DNA of 64,000 bases, taken from Streptococcus sp. NPS 308. GTDB lineage: Bacteria; Bacillota; Bacilli; Lactobacillales; Streptococcaceae. The stretch is from positions 1,769,001 through 1,833,000 of the forward strand of contig NZ_AP017652.1 of the NCBI RefSeq assembly GCF_002355895.1, written 5' to 3'. The position numbers were made by a program, and so were the translations under genes. The notes under the pieces are model-generated. The model was not told the DNA's origin, made no database searches, and saw only the letters and a program-made list of their open reading frames with translations. This document shows positions 18,518 to 27,560 of this stretch, one piece after another (within the stretch, counting starts at the first letter, position 1; every line of letters begins with the position of its first letter).

Positions 18518-18610
18518 GCATGGACCTCCTTTCATTATATCTATTCACCATCTAGCCCATATCTTTATCTTGGTTTCGAAAATAAATCTATCGTTTCAGA
18601 TCTACTTAAT

Positions 18611-18652
18611 TCTCAAAAACCAGCCTCCTGCTTTAAACAGAAAACTGGTTTA
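18611..18652 (-). terminator. Terminator after the CapD-like gene
   Basis: On the minus strand AAACCAG and CTGGTTT enclose a further CTG/CAG pairing, followed by TTTTT. Confidence 0.7.
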
Positions 18653-18683
18653 GCATTTTCATTTTAAAAATCAGTCGAAATCC

Positions 18684-20540
18684 TTACTCAGCATGGGTTG
18701 TCTCATTTGCAAAAGAAATGATTGCTTCTTTGAGCTCATCTCCACTGAGTGAACGGAACTCCTCTATTTTTTGATTGATGGCTTCTAGAGGCATGACATT
18801 TACCTTACCAACGAAAATCTTGTCCATGACTTGATTATCAACCAATTCGGTCGAAACCAAGAGTTCTTCATAGAGTTTTTCCCCTGGTCGAATCCCAACT
18901 TCAACGATTGGAATTTCACTTTCTGTATGTCCGCTTAGAAGGACCATTTTCTTAGCCAAGTCATAGATCTTGACTGGTTTGCCCATATCAAGGATAAAGA
19001 CTTCTCCGTCCTTGGCATAAGCGCCAGCATGAATTACCAGACGACTGGCCTCTGGAATGGTCATGAAGTAACGTGTCATACGGAAGTCTGTCACCGTAAC
19101 AGGACCACCTTCAGCAATTTGACGTTCAAAGACAGGAATCACGCTACCACGGCTACCAAGAACATTTCCAAAACGAACTGCACAGTAGGTTGATTTGCTA
19201 CGTTGGTTAAAGCCAGTGACAATCAATTCTGCCACGCGCTTGGTTGCCCCCATAACATTGGGTGGATTGACCGCCTTGTCAGTCGAAATCATGACCATCT
19301 TAGGTACTTTGGCCTCATCCACAGCATTGGCAACATTGTAGGTTCCGAGGATATTGTTTTTGAAGGCTTCTTTTGGATTGCGCTCCATCATCGGAACGTG
19401 CTTGTGGGCAGCAGCATGGTAGACAATGGCTGGCTTGTACTGCTCAAACACTTGTAAGAGACGGTCATAATCCTGAATATCTGCAATGACAGGAACATAA
19501 TCAATCCCTTGGAATGTACGGATCAATTCATGATAAACGAGGTAGATGGAGTTTTCGCCATGCCCCAGCAAGATGACACGCTCTGGATTGAAGCGGCTAA
19601 CCTGACGACAAATCTCCGAACCAATCGAACCACCAGCTCCTGTCACCAAGATAGTCTTGCCTGTCAGTTCTGAACCCAGACGGGACTCATCCAGACGTAT
19701 TTCCTGGCGTCCTAAAAGGTCTGTAATATCAATTTTCTGGAAGCCGCTGCCTCCACCCGGTTGGTGAAGTCCTTGCACAACTGTCTCAACCTTAGGCATC
19801 TTGTAACATTTAACGCCTAGCTTATTACACATCTGCAAGATGCGTTCGTACTCTGAAGGGTCAAGTGAAGGAATCGCTACGATGACACGCTCGATTTGGT
19901 GACGTTTAGCCAATTCAGGCAGATTGTCATAGGAACCCAAAACTGGGATGCCACCTAGTTTTTGTCCCTTTTTCTTTTCATCATTATCCAAAATTCCCAC
20001 TAGTTCAAGCTCGCTAGTTGGATGTTGGTAGCTGTTCATAAAGAGGGCACCACCATCACCAGCACCAATCAAGAAGGTCCGACGGTGTTCTCCATCTCCA
20101 CTACCTTTTTTACGTTTGGAGTAAATCAATTGCCAAGTGATACGAGGAAGCAAGATGAGGAAGGTACTCAACAAGATGAAGAGCACGATGAAACGGATAG
20201 AAAACAATGGAAGAAAGGCATAGCAGATTCCATAGGAAAGAACACTACTAAATGTTACTCCAAAAAAGATTTTCATGAAATCCGTAATCTTACTGTAGCG
20301 GCTAATACTAGCATTCAGCCCCCAAAAAGCAATCATGATTTGATAGAAGAAGAAGGCTAAAAGAGTGTAGATCACGTAGTCCACAGGCGCAGGATTTATT
20401 AGGCCATAAAACAAGATATAAGATACGATGATGGAAACCACCATACTCAGAATGTCGAATATCCCCCAAAACACCTGTTTTTGTTGTTTATTCAAAATTT
20501 CAACCAGATCAATAACATAATCTGCTAGTTTTTTATTCAT
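18684..20540 (-). CDS. Membrane nucleotide-sugar dehydratase/epimerase, CapD/WbpM type
   Basis: A 618-residue protein of the FlaA1/WbpM/CapD family, which convert UDP-GlcNAc-type sugars (4,6-dehydration, often with epimerisation) for surface polysaccharides. Four hydrophobic segments occupy about residues 20-140, a first Rossmann-like domain (LIGAGDGGALFM) follows, and the catalytic SDR domain starts near residue 297 with VTGAGGSIGSEI. The active-site segment MISTDKAVNPPNVMGATKR has Met in place of the usual catalytic Tyr, normal for this subfamily. The preceding gene is a glycosyltransferase on the same strand, suggesting a small polysaccharide or glycoprotein sugar locus. Confidence 0.92.
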   Translation of the reverse strand: MNKKLADYVIDLVEILNKQQKQVFWGIFDILSMVVSIIVSYILFYGLINPAPVDYVIYTLLAFFFYQIMIAFWGLNASISRYSKITDFMKIFFGVTFSSVLSYGICYAFLPLFSIRFIVLFILLSTFLILLPRITWQLIYSKRKKGSGDGEHRRTFLIGAGDGGALFMNSYQHPTSELELVGILDNDEKKKGQKLGGIPVLGSYDNLPELAKRHQIERVIVAIPSLDPSEYERILQMCNKLGVKCYKMPKVETVVQGLHQPGGGSGFQKIDITDLLGRQEIRLDESRLGSELTGKTILVTGAGGSIGSEICRQVSRFNPERVILLGHGENSIYLVYHELIRTFQGIDYVPVIADIQDYDRLLQVFEQYKPAIVYHAAAHKHVPMMERNPKEAFKNNILGTYNVANAVDEAKVPKMVMISTDKAVNPPNVMGATKRVAELIVTGFNQRSKSTYCAVRFGNVLGSRGSVIPVFERQIAEGGPVTVTDFRMTRYFMTIPEASRLVIHAGAYAKDGEVFILDMGKPVKIYDLAKKMVLLSGHTESEIPIVEVGIRPGEKLYEELLVSTELVDNQVMDKIFVGKVNVMPLEAINQKIEEFRSLSGDELKEAIISFANETTHAE

Positions 20541-20622
20541 CGAAGTTTACTCCCCCTTAAAAGAGTCGGATAAAGCTGTTTTCATCATAATATGCCTCGT
20601 TTCATCATACTCAATCCGAGGC

Positions 20623-21453
20623 TTATTTGCTTTTTCTTAGAAGTTTGACAAAGATAAACTGACGTACAAAGCCTGGGCAGAGTGCAACGATTGCTTGAAT
20701 GGCAATGCTTTTTGCATATTCCATGTAGGAAATTTGCCCTCTCTCAAGCATGCGCTGACGAGCCTGGCGATAGAGTTTGAGGTAGCGCAAACCACCACGA
20801 CGTTCAAACATCCCTGCTCCGACACGAACCTGACACAAGATCTGATCCAGATTTCCAATCTTAGCTCCTGCGGCAATCATATTGAGCCAGAGGAGATCAT
20901 CCTCCATGTAAAGGCCATCTTCATAGTTACCCGCCTTGAGGACCATGTCCTTTTTGAACATCACTGTCATATGGTTGAAGGCACTTCTCATTCTTTGGTA
21001 AGCCACAATGTCTGCATGCCGAGTTGGGACACGACGGTAAGAAACAATCTCGTCAGGATTGTCAATAAATTCTGCAATATGTCCACCTAAGAGATCCAGA
21101 TTTTCCTGTTCCATTAGTTGGACTTGCTTTTCAAAGCGGTCAGGTACTGCTATATCATCTGTATCCATACGAGCGATGATATCGTACTGACACTGTAAAA
21201 CACCGTATCGAAGAGCCAAGCCTAAACCTTGATTTTCTTCTAAGGGGCAACGCTTAACTGGAATTTCTGACTGAGCTTCCACTTCATCTAGCACCTGATA
21301 GAGTTCTGGTGTGAGAGGCCCATCCTCTACGAGAACAAGCTCACTCGGTTTTAAGGTCTGGTTTTGAACACTTTTGATGGCATCTCTCAAAAATGTCGGA
21401 TTTTCCTTTACATAGACCGACATCAAGACGCTAATTTTTTGCTTTTCAGACAC
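20623..21453 (-). CDS. Family 2 glycosyltransferase
   Basis: A 276-residue GT-A fold glycosyltransferase. The N-terminal SVLMSVYVKENPTFLRDAI, the acidic EDGP segment and the metal-binding MDTDDIA near residue 96 are typical of GT2. Acceptor and donor are unknown. The start codon is GTG at 21453, supported by GGAG seven bases upstream. An extended -10 (TGATAAAAT, plus 21487-21495) lies before it. The CapD-like gene follows after 82 bases and is probably co-transcribed. Confidence 0.9.
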   Translation of the reverse strand: MSEKQKISVLMSVYVKENPTFLRDAIKSVQNQTLKPSELVLVEDGPLTPELYQVLDEVEAQSEIPVKRCPLEENQGLGLALRYGVLQCQYDIIARMDTDDIAVPDRFEKQVQLMEQENLDLLGGHIAEFIDNPDEIVSYRRVPTRHADIVAYQRMRSAFNHMTVMFKKDMVLKAGNYEDGLYMEDDLLWLNMIAAGAKIGNLDQILCQVRVGAGMFERRGGLRYLKLYRQARQRMLERGQISYMEYAKSIAIQAIVALCPGFVRQFIFVKLLRKSK

Positions 21454-21611
21454 AGTTTTTCTCCAATATATAGATTTCCTTCCACTATTTTATCACAAAA
21501 TTTCCTAGTTTCCTATTTTTATATCAAATCAAGAAAAATTCTAGTAAAGAAATCTGTCTTCTTTCTGTATATTTTCAGTTAAATCTTTCCAGCTTTCCTC
21601 CCAGTCTTTAC

Positions 21612-21640
21612 TTGACATTATGTAGAAAAAACCTTAAAAT
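21612..21640 (+). promoter_or_regulatory. Promoter of the CynX-type transporter gene
   Basis: TTGACA (21612-21617), 17 bases, TAAAAT (21635-21640); 34 bases before the start codon. Confidence 0.8.
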
Positions 21641-21674
21641 AAGCTGTTATTAAAGTCGTCTTATCGAGGTTTTC

Positions 21675-22841
21675 ATGAAAAAACAATCACTCTTTTTTGT
21701 TCTTGGAATTGTCTTAATCGGGACTGTTTTACGCTCTCCTTTTACTGCTCTTCCAACCATTTTAGGAGACATTGCTCAGGGACTAGGAGTTGAGGTCAGT
21801 TCTCTTGGGATTTTAACCAGTCTCCCTCTCTTGATGTTCGCCCTTCTCTCTACTTTTACGAGTCGCTTGGCGCAAAAGATTGGGCTAGAGCATCTCTTTA
21901 CTTACTGTCTTCTTCTCTTAACTATTGGCTCTGTCATTCGGATTTTCAATCTTCCCCTTCTCTATCTAGGAACTCTAATCATCGGAGCGAGCATCGCTAT
22001 TTTTAATGTTCTTCTCCCAAGTATGATTCAGGCAAATCAGCCTCAAAAGATTAGTTTCCTAACAACTCTCTATGTCACTGCTATGGGAATTTCGACAGCC
22101 ATCGCTTCTTATCTTTCGGTCCCTATCACCCAAGCTAGTTCTTGGAAGGGACTCATCCTCGTTCTCAGCTTTCTCTGTCTGGTCACTCTGCTAGTCTGGT
22201 TTCCAAATCATCGCCACAACCACTATCTAGAAGGACAAAAAGAAAATCAAGTCAAAGAGAATATTCTAAAAAGTAAAGATGTCTGGGCTATCATTATCTT
22301 TGGCGGGCTTCAGTCCTTGCTCTTTTATACAAGTATGACCTGGTTGCCAACTATGGCTGTTAGCGCTGGTATTTCTAATAGTGATGCTGCTCTTCTGGCT
22401 TCTATCTTCTCGCTGATCAGCATTCCTTTTTCGATGACCGTTCCAAGTCTGACTACTCGTCTGTCAGATGGTCATCGTCGAATCATGCTGGCAATTATCT
22501 CTATCGCTGGGATGATAGGAATTGCTATGCTGTTGTATCCAGCCAATAATTTCCTCTACTGGTTAGTCGTCCATCTCTTGATTGGGACTGCCTGCAGTGC
22601 TCTCTTTCCCTACCTCATGGTTTGCTTCTCTCTTAAGACCAGCTCGCCTGAAAAGACTGCGCAACTCTCAGGTCTAGCGCAAACAGGGGGCTACATCTTA
22701 GCTGCTTTTGGTCCTACCTTGTTTGGTTATAGTTTTGACATGTTCCAATCTTGGGTCCCTGCTGTTTTGGCCCTCCTCATCATTGACATCATCATGACGA
22801 TCTCCCTCTTTATGGTGGATCGGGCTGATAAGATTCTTTAA
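21675..22841 (+). CDS. Major facilitator transporter, CynX/NimT family
   Basis: A 388-residue protein with about twelve hydrophobic segments. The N-terminal GTVLRSPFTALPTILGDIAQ is characteristic of the CynX/NimT group, whose members move cyanate, 2-nitroimidazole or other small organics. The substrate here is unknown. It has a consensus promoter and its own terminator, so it is monocistronic. The same gene lies beside the glycosyltransferase and PadR genes in S. pneumoniae, so this is core-genome context. Confidence 0.85.
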   Translation: MKKQSLFFVLGIVLIGTVLRSPFTALPTILGDIAQGLGVEVSSLGILTSLPLLMFALLSTFTSRLAQKIGLEHLFTYCLLLLTIGSVIRIFNLPLLYLGTLIIGASIAIFNVLLPSMIQANQPQKISFLTTLYVTAMGISTAIASYLSVPITQASSWKGLILVLSFLCLVTLLVWFPNHRHNHYLEGQKENQVKENILKSKDVWAIIIFGGLQSLLFYTSMTWLPTMAVSAGISNSDAALLASIFSLISIPFSMTVPSLTTRLSDGHRRIMLAIISIAGMIGIAMLLYPANNFLYWLVVHLLIGTACSALFPYLMVCFSLKTSSPEKTAQLSGLAQTGGYILAAFGPTLFGYSFDMFQSWVPAVLALLIIDIIMTISLFMVDRADKIL

Positions 22842-22868
22842 ACTTCTAGTTTTTACTAGGAGTTTTTT
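22841..22868 (+). terminator. Terminator after the CynX-type gene
   Basis: AACTTCTAG and CTAGGAGTT pair around TTTTTA and are followed by TTTTT. Confidence 0.85.
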
Positions 22869-22871
22869 ATA

Positions 22872-22886
22872 TGTAAAATTTTTACA
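22872..22886. promoter_or_regulatory. Upstream operator-like dyad of the PadR operon
   Basis: TGTAAAA and TTTTACA form a perfect dyad around one T, nine bases before the -35. Its layout resembles PadR operators (ATGT...ACAT). Confidence 0.6.
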
Positions 22887-22894
22887 CATATCTC

Positions 22895-22923
22895 TTGACA
22901 GGGCTTTCATATTGAGATACAAT
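22895..22923 (+). promoter_or_regulatory. Promoter of the padR operon
   Basis: Consensus TTGACA (22895-22900), 17 bases, TACAAT (22918-22923), framed by two related dyads. Confidence 0.85.
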
Positions 22924-22939
22924 ATATTTGAAAAGAGTA

Positions 22940-22958
22940 TATATAAAATTTTTATATA
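22940..22958. promoter_or_regulatory. Downstream operator-like dyad of the PadR operon
   Basis: TATATAAAA and TTTTATATA form a perfect dyad around one T in the untranslated leader. Its centre is 70 bases from the first dyad and it shares the TAAAATTTTTA core. Confidence 0.6.
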
Positions 22959-22976
22959 ATATAAAGGAGGTTTCCC

Positions 22977-23303
22977 ATGTACTTCCCAACATCCTCTGCC
23001 TTGATCGAGTTTCTCATCTTGGCTGTACTGGAGCAGGGGGATTCTTATGGTTATGAGATTAGTCAAACCATTAAGCTCATCGCCAATATCAAAGAATCTA
23101 CGCTCTATCCTATTCTCAAAAAATTGGAAGCCAGTGGCTTTCTGACCACCTACTCTAGAGAGTTTCAGGGGCGTATGCGCAAATACTACTCCTTGACCAA
23201 TCGGGGCGTAGAGCAGCTCGTTACTCTAAAGGAAGAGTGGACGCTCTATACCGAAACCGTCAACGGCATCATAGAAGGGAGTATCCGCCATGACAAGAAC
23301 TGA
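22977..23303 (+). CDS. PadR family transcriptional regulator
   Basis: A 108-residue winged-helix repressor. The N-terminal helices (LIEFLILAVLEQGDSYGYEI), the recognition segment ESTLYPILKKLEASGFL and the wing GRMRKYYSLT are typical of PadR. It is a cytoplasmic DNA-binding protein, probably dimeric. AAAGGAGG precedes the start. Its end overlaps the DUF1700 gene by 14 bases. The two near-identical dyads around the promoter suggest self-repression. In related systems PadR controls the linked DUF1700/DUF4097 envelope proteins in response to cell-envelope stress; that is inference here. Confidence 0.92.
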   Translation: MYFPTSSALIEFLILAVLEQGDSYGYEISQTIKLIANIKESTLYPILKKLEASGFLTTYSREFQGRMRKYYSLTNRGVEQLVTLKEEWTLYTETVNGIIEGSIRHDKN

Positions 23304-23883
23304 CTATCTGACTCAGTTAGAAACCTATCTCCATAAACTACCTGAAGCTGACCGCATCGAAGCTATGGACTACTTTAAGGAACTATTTGACGATGCCGGT
23401 TCAGAGGGTGAAGAGGAGCTCATCGCCAGTCTGGGAACACCAAAAGAAGCGGCTCATGATGTTTTATCTAACCTCCTCGACAAAAAGGTCAATGAAGCTC
23501 CTGCTCAAAAGAATGACCGCCAACTGCTACACATTGCCCTACTTGCCTTACTAGCAGCCCCTATCGGAATTCCTGTCGGAATTGCAATTATCTTAACCAT
23601 TATCGGGCTTTTTATCGCAGCCGCCTCCGTCATTCTAGCCTTCTTTACCGTCTCTGTGACGGGTATCCTGCTAGGTGGACTCTTTATCATAGAGAGCTTT
23701 AGTGTTCTGGTCGAAGCCAAATCTGCCTTTATTTTGATTTTCGGAGCCGGTTTGCTTGCTATCGGTGCTTCTTCTCTTGTTCTACTAGGCATCTCCTATG
23801 TAGCTCGTTTCTTTGGGCTCCTGGTCGTCCGCTTGGTGCAATGGATTCTTAAAAAAGGAAAGAGAGGTGACAGACATGCGTAA
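23290..23883 (+). CDS. DUF1700 family membrane protein
   Basis: The 197-residue protein begins with the conserved cytoplasmic segment YLTQLETYLHKLPEADRIEA and the motif YFKELFDDAG, seen in DUF1700/HAAS-type proteins. From about residue 80 it has several hydrophobic segments rich in Gly, Ala and Ile. The start overlaps padR and the end overlaps the DUF4097 gene by eight bases (ATGCGTAA), so all three are translationally coupled. The family is found with PadR regulators and is thought to take part in envelope-stress signalling; its biochemical role is not known. Confidence 0.85.
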   Translation: MTRTDYLTQLETYLHKLPEADRIEAMDYFKELFDDAGSEGEEELIASLGTPKEAAHDVLSNLLDKKVNEAPAQKNDRQLLHIALLALLAAPIGIPVGIAIILTIIGLFIAAASVILAFFTVSVTGILLGGLFIIESFSVLVEAKSAFILIFGAGLLAIGASSLVLLGISYVARFFGLLVVRLVQWILKKGKRGDRHA

Positions 23884-24805
23884 ATTGACAAAAGGATTTC
23901 TCATCTTTGGTGTGGTTTCTACAATCCTTGGTTTTATCATGATCATTGTAGGCGCCCAGTCCAATGGTATTCAAAGTTTGCTTGCCATGTCAAAAGACCC
24001 CGTCTATGACAGTCGTATCGAAGAAGTGACCTTTGGAAGCGAAGTGGAAAAACTTGATTTGACCCTTGAAGAACATAGCCTAACCATCACAGAGTCTGTA
24101 GATGACAAGATCCATATCAGCTATCATCCTTCCGTATCTGGTCGTCACGATCTGACTACTGGCATGAGTGACAAAACGCTGACCGTCACTGATAAACAAG
24201 CCTCCCAACATCGCTTTCTAGGTTCAGGGATCGAAGGCCTACTTCGTATTGCCAGCAGTTATTCTCATCGTTTTGACGAAGTCGTTCTCTCCCTACCCAA
24301 AGGAAGAAAGCTGCAAGCTATCACCGTCTCAGCTAATCGTGGACAAACTAATATTCGTCAAGCCAATCTTGAAAATGCGACAATTAAAACAAAAGGCTAT
24401 CTCTTAAGACTAACAGAAAGTTCTATCAAGAACAGCACACTAACGACACCCCATATCATCAATATCTTTGATACCGAATTGACAGATAGTCAGGTCAAGA
24501 CGGAGGGGGGACACATCTATGCTGAAAATATTCAGGTTCACGGTAAGGTTGAGCTAGAGGCCCATTCCACTCTAACACTCATTCTCTCCCAGAAAGAGAC
24601 CGACCGTATCAATCTAGAAATTTCTTCTCAGCATGGTGGTATCTATCGTCAACCCAAAGAAGAACATCGTGGACAAAAAGAGAATGTACTTGCCAACCCT
24701 TATAAAACCGAAAAAGCCGATGTCAAGGACCTACTCATTGCAAAAGCCAACCAAGATATCTACCTACCAAAAGAGGAGCACTCTGCTCCATCTAGAAACC
24801 ATTGA
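23876..24805 (+). CDS. DUF4097 family beta-strand repeat protein
   Basis: The 309-residue protein starts at the ATG at 23876, which overlaps the DUF1700 stop and has AGAGAGGTG upstream. A membrane anchor lies at residues 6-26 (FLIFGVVSTILGFIMIIVGA), followed by a long extracellular region of short beta strands (LDLTLEEHSLTITESVDD and similar) expected for DUF4097 adhesin-like solenoids. The region near residues 265-300 is basic and polar. It is the third gene of the PadR operon. Confidence 0.85.
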   Translation: MRKLTKGFLIFGVVSTILGFIMIIVGAQSNGIQSLLAMSKDPVYDSRIEEVTFGSEVEKLDLTLEEHSLTITESVDDKIHISYHPSVSGRHDLTTGMSDKTLTVTDKQASQHRFLGSGIEGLLRIASSYSHRFDEVVLSLPKGRKLQAITVSANRGQTNIRQANLENATIKTKGYLLRLTESSIKNSTLTTPHIINIFDTELTDSQVKTEGGHIYAENIQVHGKVELEAHSTLTLILSQKETDRINLEISSQHGGIYRQPKEEHRGQKENVLANPYKTEKADVKDLLIAKANQDIYLPKEEHSAPSRNH

Positions 24806-24867
24806 CAAAAACGCTTTCATCTGCTAATCTAAAAATAGAAAACGACCATTAAAAAGGAGGTTCCACC

Positions 24868-25830
24868 ATGACACAAGAATGGTTTGAAAGCGCCGATCTT
24901 GAGAAGAAATCAGCTCAGACGAAATCGGAAATCCAGCCCGACCAACCAGAGACTTCGGATACTGTAGAGACCGAACCACAAGCAAGCCAAGAAACTCCTA
25001 TCTCACCTAAAGAGTCGGAAACGCATGAGGAGGAAGCTCCCGAAACGATAGAAGAAACCCAAACCGAGGAAGAGGGAGAAGGGAAAGCTGAAGAGGAACA
25101 CAAGCAAGAAAAACCTGCAAAAGAAAAAAGCATCCTCAGCAAGGCTTTAGAAAGTCCCTATATCCCAGACATTGACCCCCGCAAAACTGCTCGATTCAAA
25201 GAAGAAATCGCACTATTTTGGACTTGGCTGCTGGACGCTATCCAAGAACCAACTACCAGCAAGAATACGGACCAAAAGCATCGTTATAGTGTCTTTGCCC
25301 TACTCACCTTGCTGTCGTCAATCAACCTTTTCTTTAGTATCTATCATATCAAGCACCTCTACTATGGCTATATGGCCTCTATTGCCAATAGTTTACCTAA
25401 CCAGCTCCCACCTTTAAATCTCTTTGCTGGACTCTCCATCTTGGTCGCTAGCGCTCTATTTTACTTTTCCATCATTCTGGGAGGCTTTACTGTCCGACGT
25501 GTGCTGGATCAGGAGAGTGACTTCACATTCCAAGAAGCCTTTGATCGGTATAGCAGACTCTTTGCTATCCCGCTTGTCCTCACAGCTCTAGCAAGTTTCT
25601 TTGCACTCTTTGGTGGCTTGCGATTCGCTGGCATCCTCACTCTTCTAAGTATGGCCATCTTTGCTCTTGGCAATCTCTTTGTGATTAGCAAGCCAAGTAA
25701 GACCAGTAGCCTGGACCCATTTTATCGATTCTTGCTAGCTGTCTTACTTGATGGCGCTATTCTCTTGCCCTTCTTCATTGCAGAGCTCGCGCTGACAGTG
25801 GACTACCTTCGCATCCTGACATTCTTTTAA
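24868..25830 (+). CDS. Membrane protein with long acidic N-terminal tail
   Basis: Not assigned to a characterised family. The first 90 residues of this 320-residue protein are strongly acidic and low in complexity (many Glu, Thr, Pro and Gln) and probably disordered in the cytoplasm. Residues 130-320 hold about five hydrophobic segments. AAAGGAGG precedes the start. It follows the DUF4097 gene after 62 bases and shares its terminator, so it is likely the fourth member of the PadR operon. The tail could serve as an interaction or charge-sensing segment; this is speculation. Confidence 0.75.
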   Translation: MTQEWFESADLEKKSAQTKSEIQPDQPETSDTVETEPQASQETPISPKESETHEEEAPETIEETQTEEEGEGKAEEEHKQEKPAKEKSILSKALESPYIPDIDPRKTARFKEEIALFWTWLLDAIQEPTTSKNTDQKHRYSVFALLTLLSSINLFFSIYHIKHLYYGYMASIANSLPNQLPPLNLFAGLSILVASALFYFSIILGGFTVRRVLDQESDFTFQEAFDRYSRLFAIPLVLTALASFFALFGGLRFAGILTLLSMAIFALGNLFVISKPSKTSSLDPFYRFLLAVLLDGAILLPFFIAELALTVDYLRILTFF

Positions 25831-25832
25831 CC

Positions 25833-25868
25833 AAAATCCCTGCCATTTATTAATGACAGGGATTTTTA
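25833..25868. terminator. Bidirectional terminator after the PadR operon
   Basis: AAAATCCCTG and CAGGGATTTT form a ten-pair stem with an inner ATT/AAT pairing. It serves the convergent DUF4299 gene as well. Confidence 0.88.
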
Positions 25869-25892
25869 TGCTTACTCTTTTTTGAACAATGT

Positions 25893-26753
25893 CTACTTGA
25901 TAGTTGCCAATCCTTCAAAGTCTTGTCCTAGGATGGCTTGTACTTCTAATTGATTAGCATCTATTTGCTGGTAAAATGCTTTTGGTAGTGACTCTAGGAA
26001 TTTTTCATAATCCAAGCGGACAATGGCTTCATAATCTTCTGCTTTTGAGCCATCACCAGAAATCTTCACTAGGTCAATCTCCCAAACAAGCTCCTTGCCT
26101 GCTAGCTGCTCGGTATAGGGTGCTGGTACAAAGGGTTCCTTTGGCAAAATCGTCTTGACTCCCTGGGCTAGGTGGTAGATACCGTGCACCTTGCCTTGGG
26201 CGTCTGGGTAAAATTTCACACTGGCAAGGTAGGCATCAGAGCCTTGAACCTTCTTGACTAGCTCTTCAAAACGTGCCAATCCATCCTCAACCAAAAAGCT
26301 CTCGAGGTATTCCTTGTTAAGATAGATAGGGGCCAAGAGCCCTTGGCAATAGACTAGACGAGCTGCTTTGTCAGCTAGATAATTCTGAACTATTTGTCGG
26401 AAATAAGCTTCAAAGTCAAAGTCTTCTAGCCCTTCTACCGCTTCCCCCAACTTGTTTGATAGGGCTTGGAGGAGAGCTTCTACAATCTCCCAATCCTCTC
26501 TAGTAAGGAAGTCTGGAATCACCACTTGATAGCCTTTTCGACTATCCGCATAGTTGATTTTGAAAAGAAATTGCGACTGGCCTACAATCCCACACTCCAT
26601 GTATTCGAGACGATTGAGGGGCTGACGGAGATAGACTGCATCATAACTATGCGACTCCAAGCCCTCCACCAAGGCCAAGATGGACTTGGCAGTCAAGACC
26701 TCCTGTTGTCCTAGAATACTATCTTTATTTGGGATAAAAAATGTTTTCGCCAT
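25893..26753 (-). CDS. DUF4299 family protein
   Basis: A 286-residue soluble protein, acidic, with no signal peptide or membrane segment. The N-terminal AKTFFIPNKDSILGQQEVLT resembles DUF4299 proteins of streptococci, which have no known function. A perfect CcpA cre site lies just downstream of a TATACT -10 upstream of the gene, so it is expected to respond to carbon supply. It is monocistronic. Confidence 0.75.
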   Translation of the reverse strand: MAKTFFIPNKDSILGQQEVLTAKSILALVEGLESHSYDAVYLRQPLNRLEYMECGIVGQSQFLFKINYADSRKGYQVVIPDFLTREDWEIVEALLQALSNKLGEAVEGLEDFDFEAYFRQIVQNYLADKAARLVYCQGLLAPIYLNKEYLESFLVEDGLARFEELVKKVQGSDAYLASVKFYPDAQGKVHGIYHLAQGVKTILPKEPFVPAPYTEQLAGKELVWEIDLVKISGDGSKAEDYEAIVRLDYEKFLESLPKAFYQQIDANQLEVQAILGQDFEGLATIK

Positions 26754-27176
26754 AACTGGTCTCCTTTGAAATCGTTTACATACAGTATAACCTATTTTCC
26801 TGAAAGATACAGAAACAAACTTTAGTTTTTTAGATAAAAAGCATAGAAAAACAGCCCCTGAAAATTGCTTGACATTCAGCAGACTAAAAGTAATCGGTAT
26901 TCACACACCCCAGAAATGCAATAAAGACGACCAAAGGAATCGTCTTTATTTAAGGTAAGTATTTCTTTATAATCTTATATATCTTTTTATGATTGTAGAT
27001 CTTTTTAATTTGCTTATCAATTTAATTGCCTATATGTTCCTTCTTAGCATCATTTCTTCGTATAGGATTTATTTTCATAAAATCTTGCTAATTAAAGTCA
27101 CAAAATCAATACATATTCTGAGAATATATTTGAACTTCATAAAAAGGCAATGAATAAACTTCTAAGAAAGCAAGAC
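26754..27176. other. Gene-free interval with one hairpin
   Basis: Apart from the cre site and promoter at its left end, this AT-rich interval holds a perfect 10-bp inverted repeat (ATAAAGACGA 26921-26930, TCGTCTTTAT 26940-26949) that looks like a terminator without a recognisable gene, perhaps a remnant. No protein frame is supported. Confidence 0.5.
26767..26780. promoter_or_regulatory. cre site (CcpA) upstream of the DUF4299 gene
   Basis: TGAAATCGTTTACA matches the consensus TGWAANCGNTNWCA at all 14 positions in both orientations. It starts three bases downstream of the minus-strand -10 TATACT (plus 26784-26789). Confidence 0.85.
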
Positions 27177-27551
27177 TCATTCTGAGCTCTTCTTACTTTT
27201 ATCCTGCTGCGTCAGCTCCTGATTATAGGACAAGGCTAGACCAATCCAGTAAGACAGTTCTTTTTGTGCTTCACCATCTAAATCAATATAGCCATGATAA
27301 AGCCTACCCTTCATTAAAGTCACGCTAGCACCATTTTTAGACAGGACCTGCTTTTCCATTTCCTTACCAATGCGTACCATGACGAGCTCTTGACTTCTCG
27401 AACTAACAGTAACGGCCATCTTACCACGGACCATAAAAGCCAAACCACCAAACATCTTCTTCTCTTCCACCTCTTCTTCAAAAACATGAGGAGGAAGTTC
27501 AGTAGCTAAAATGGCACGGACTTGCTGGGCTAAGGATTCACTATAAGCCAT
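27177..27551 (-). CDS. TfoX/Sxy N-terminal domain protein
   Basis: A 124-residue cytoplasmic protein matching the TfoX N-terminal domain, with the segment EEKKMFGGLAFMVRGKMAV near residues 28-48. In Gammaproteobacteria TfoX activates competence genes together with CRP, but stand-alone N-terminal domains in Firmicutes have no proven role, so no competence function is claimed. It starts nine bases after the VOC gene and the two probably form one transcript. The ribosome binding site overlaps the VOC stop region. Confidence 0.8.
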   Translation of the reverse strand: MAYSESLAQQVRAILATELPPHVFEEEVEEKKMFGGLAFMVRGKMAVTVSSRSQELVMVRIGKEMEKQVLSKNGASVTLMKGRLYHGYIDLDGEAQKELSYWIGLALSYNQELTQQDKSKKSSE

Positions 27552-27560
27552 CCTTCTACC

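Noticed and set aside
27177..27551. Competence regulator role for the TfoX-like protein
   Set aside because: Only the N-terminal domain is present, and streptococcal competence is controlled by ComE/ComX; the name alone gives no support.
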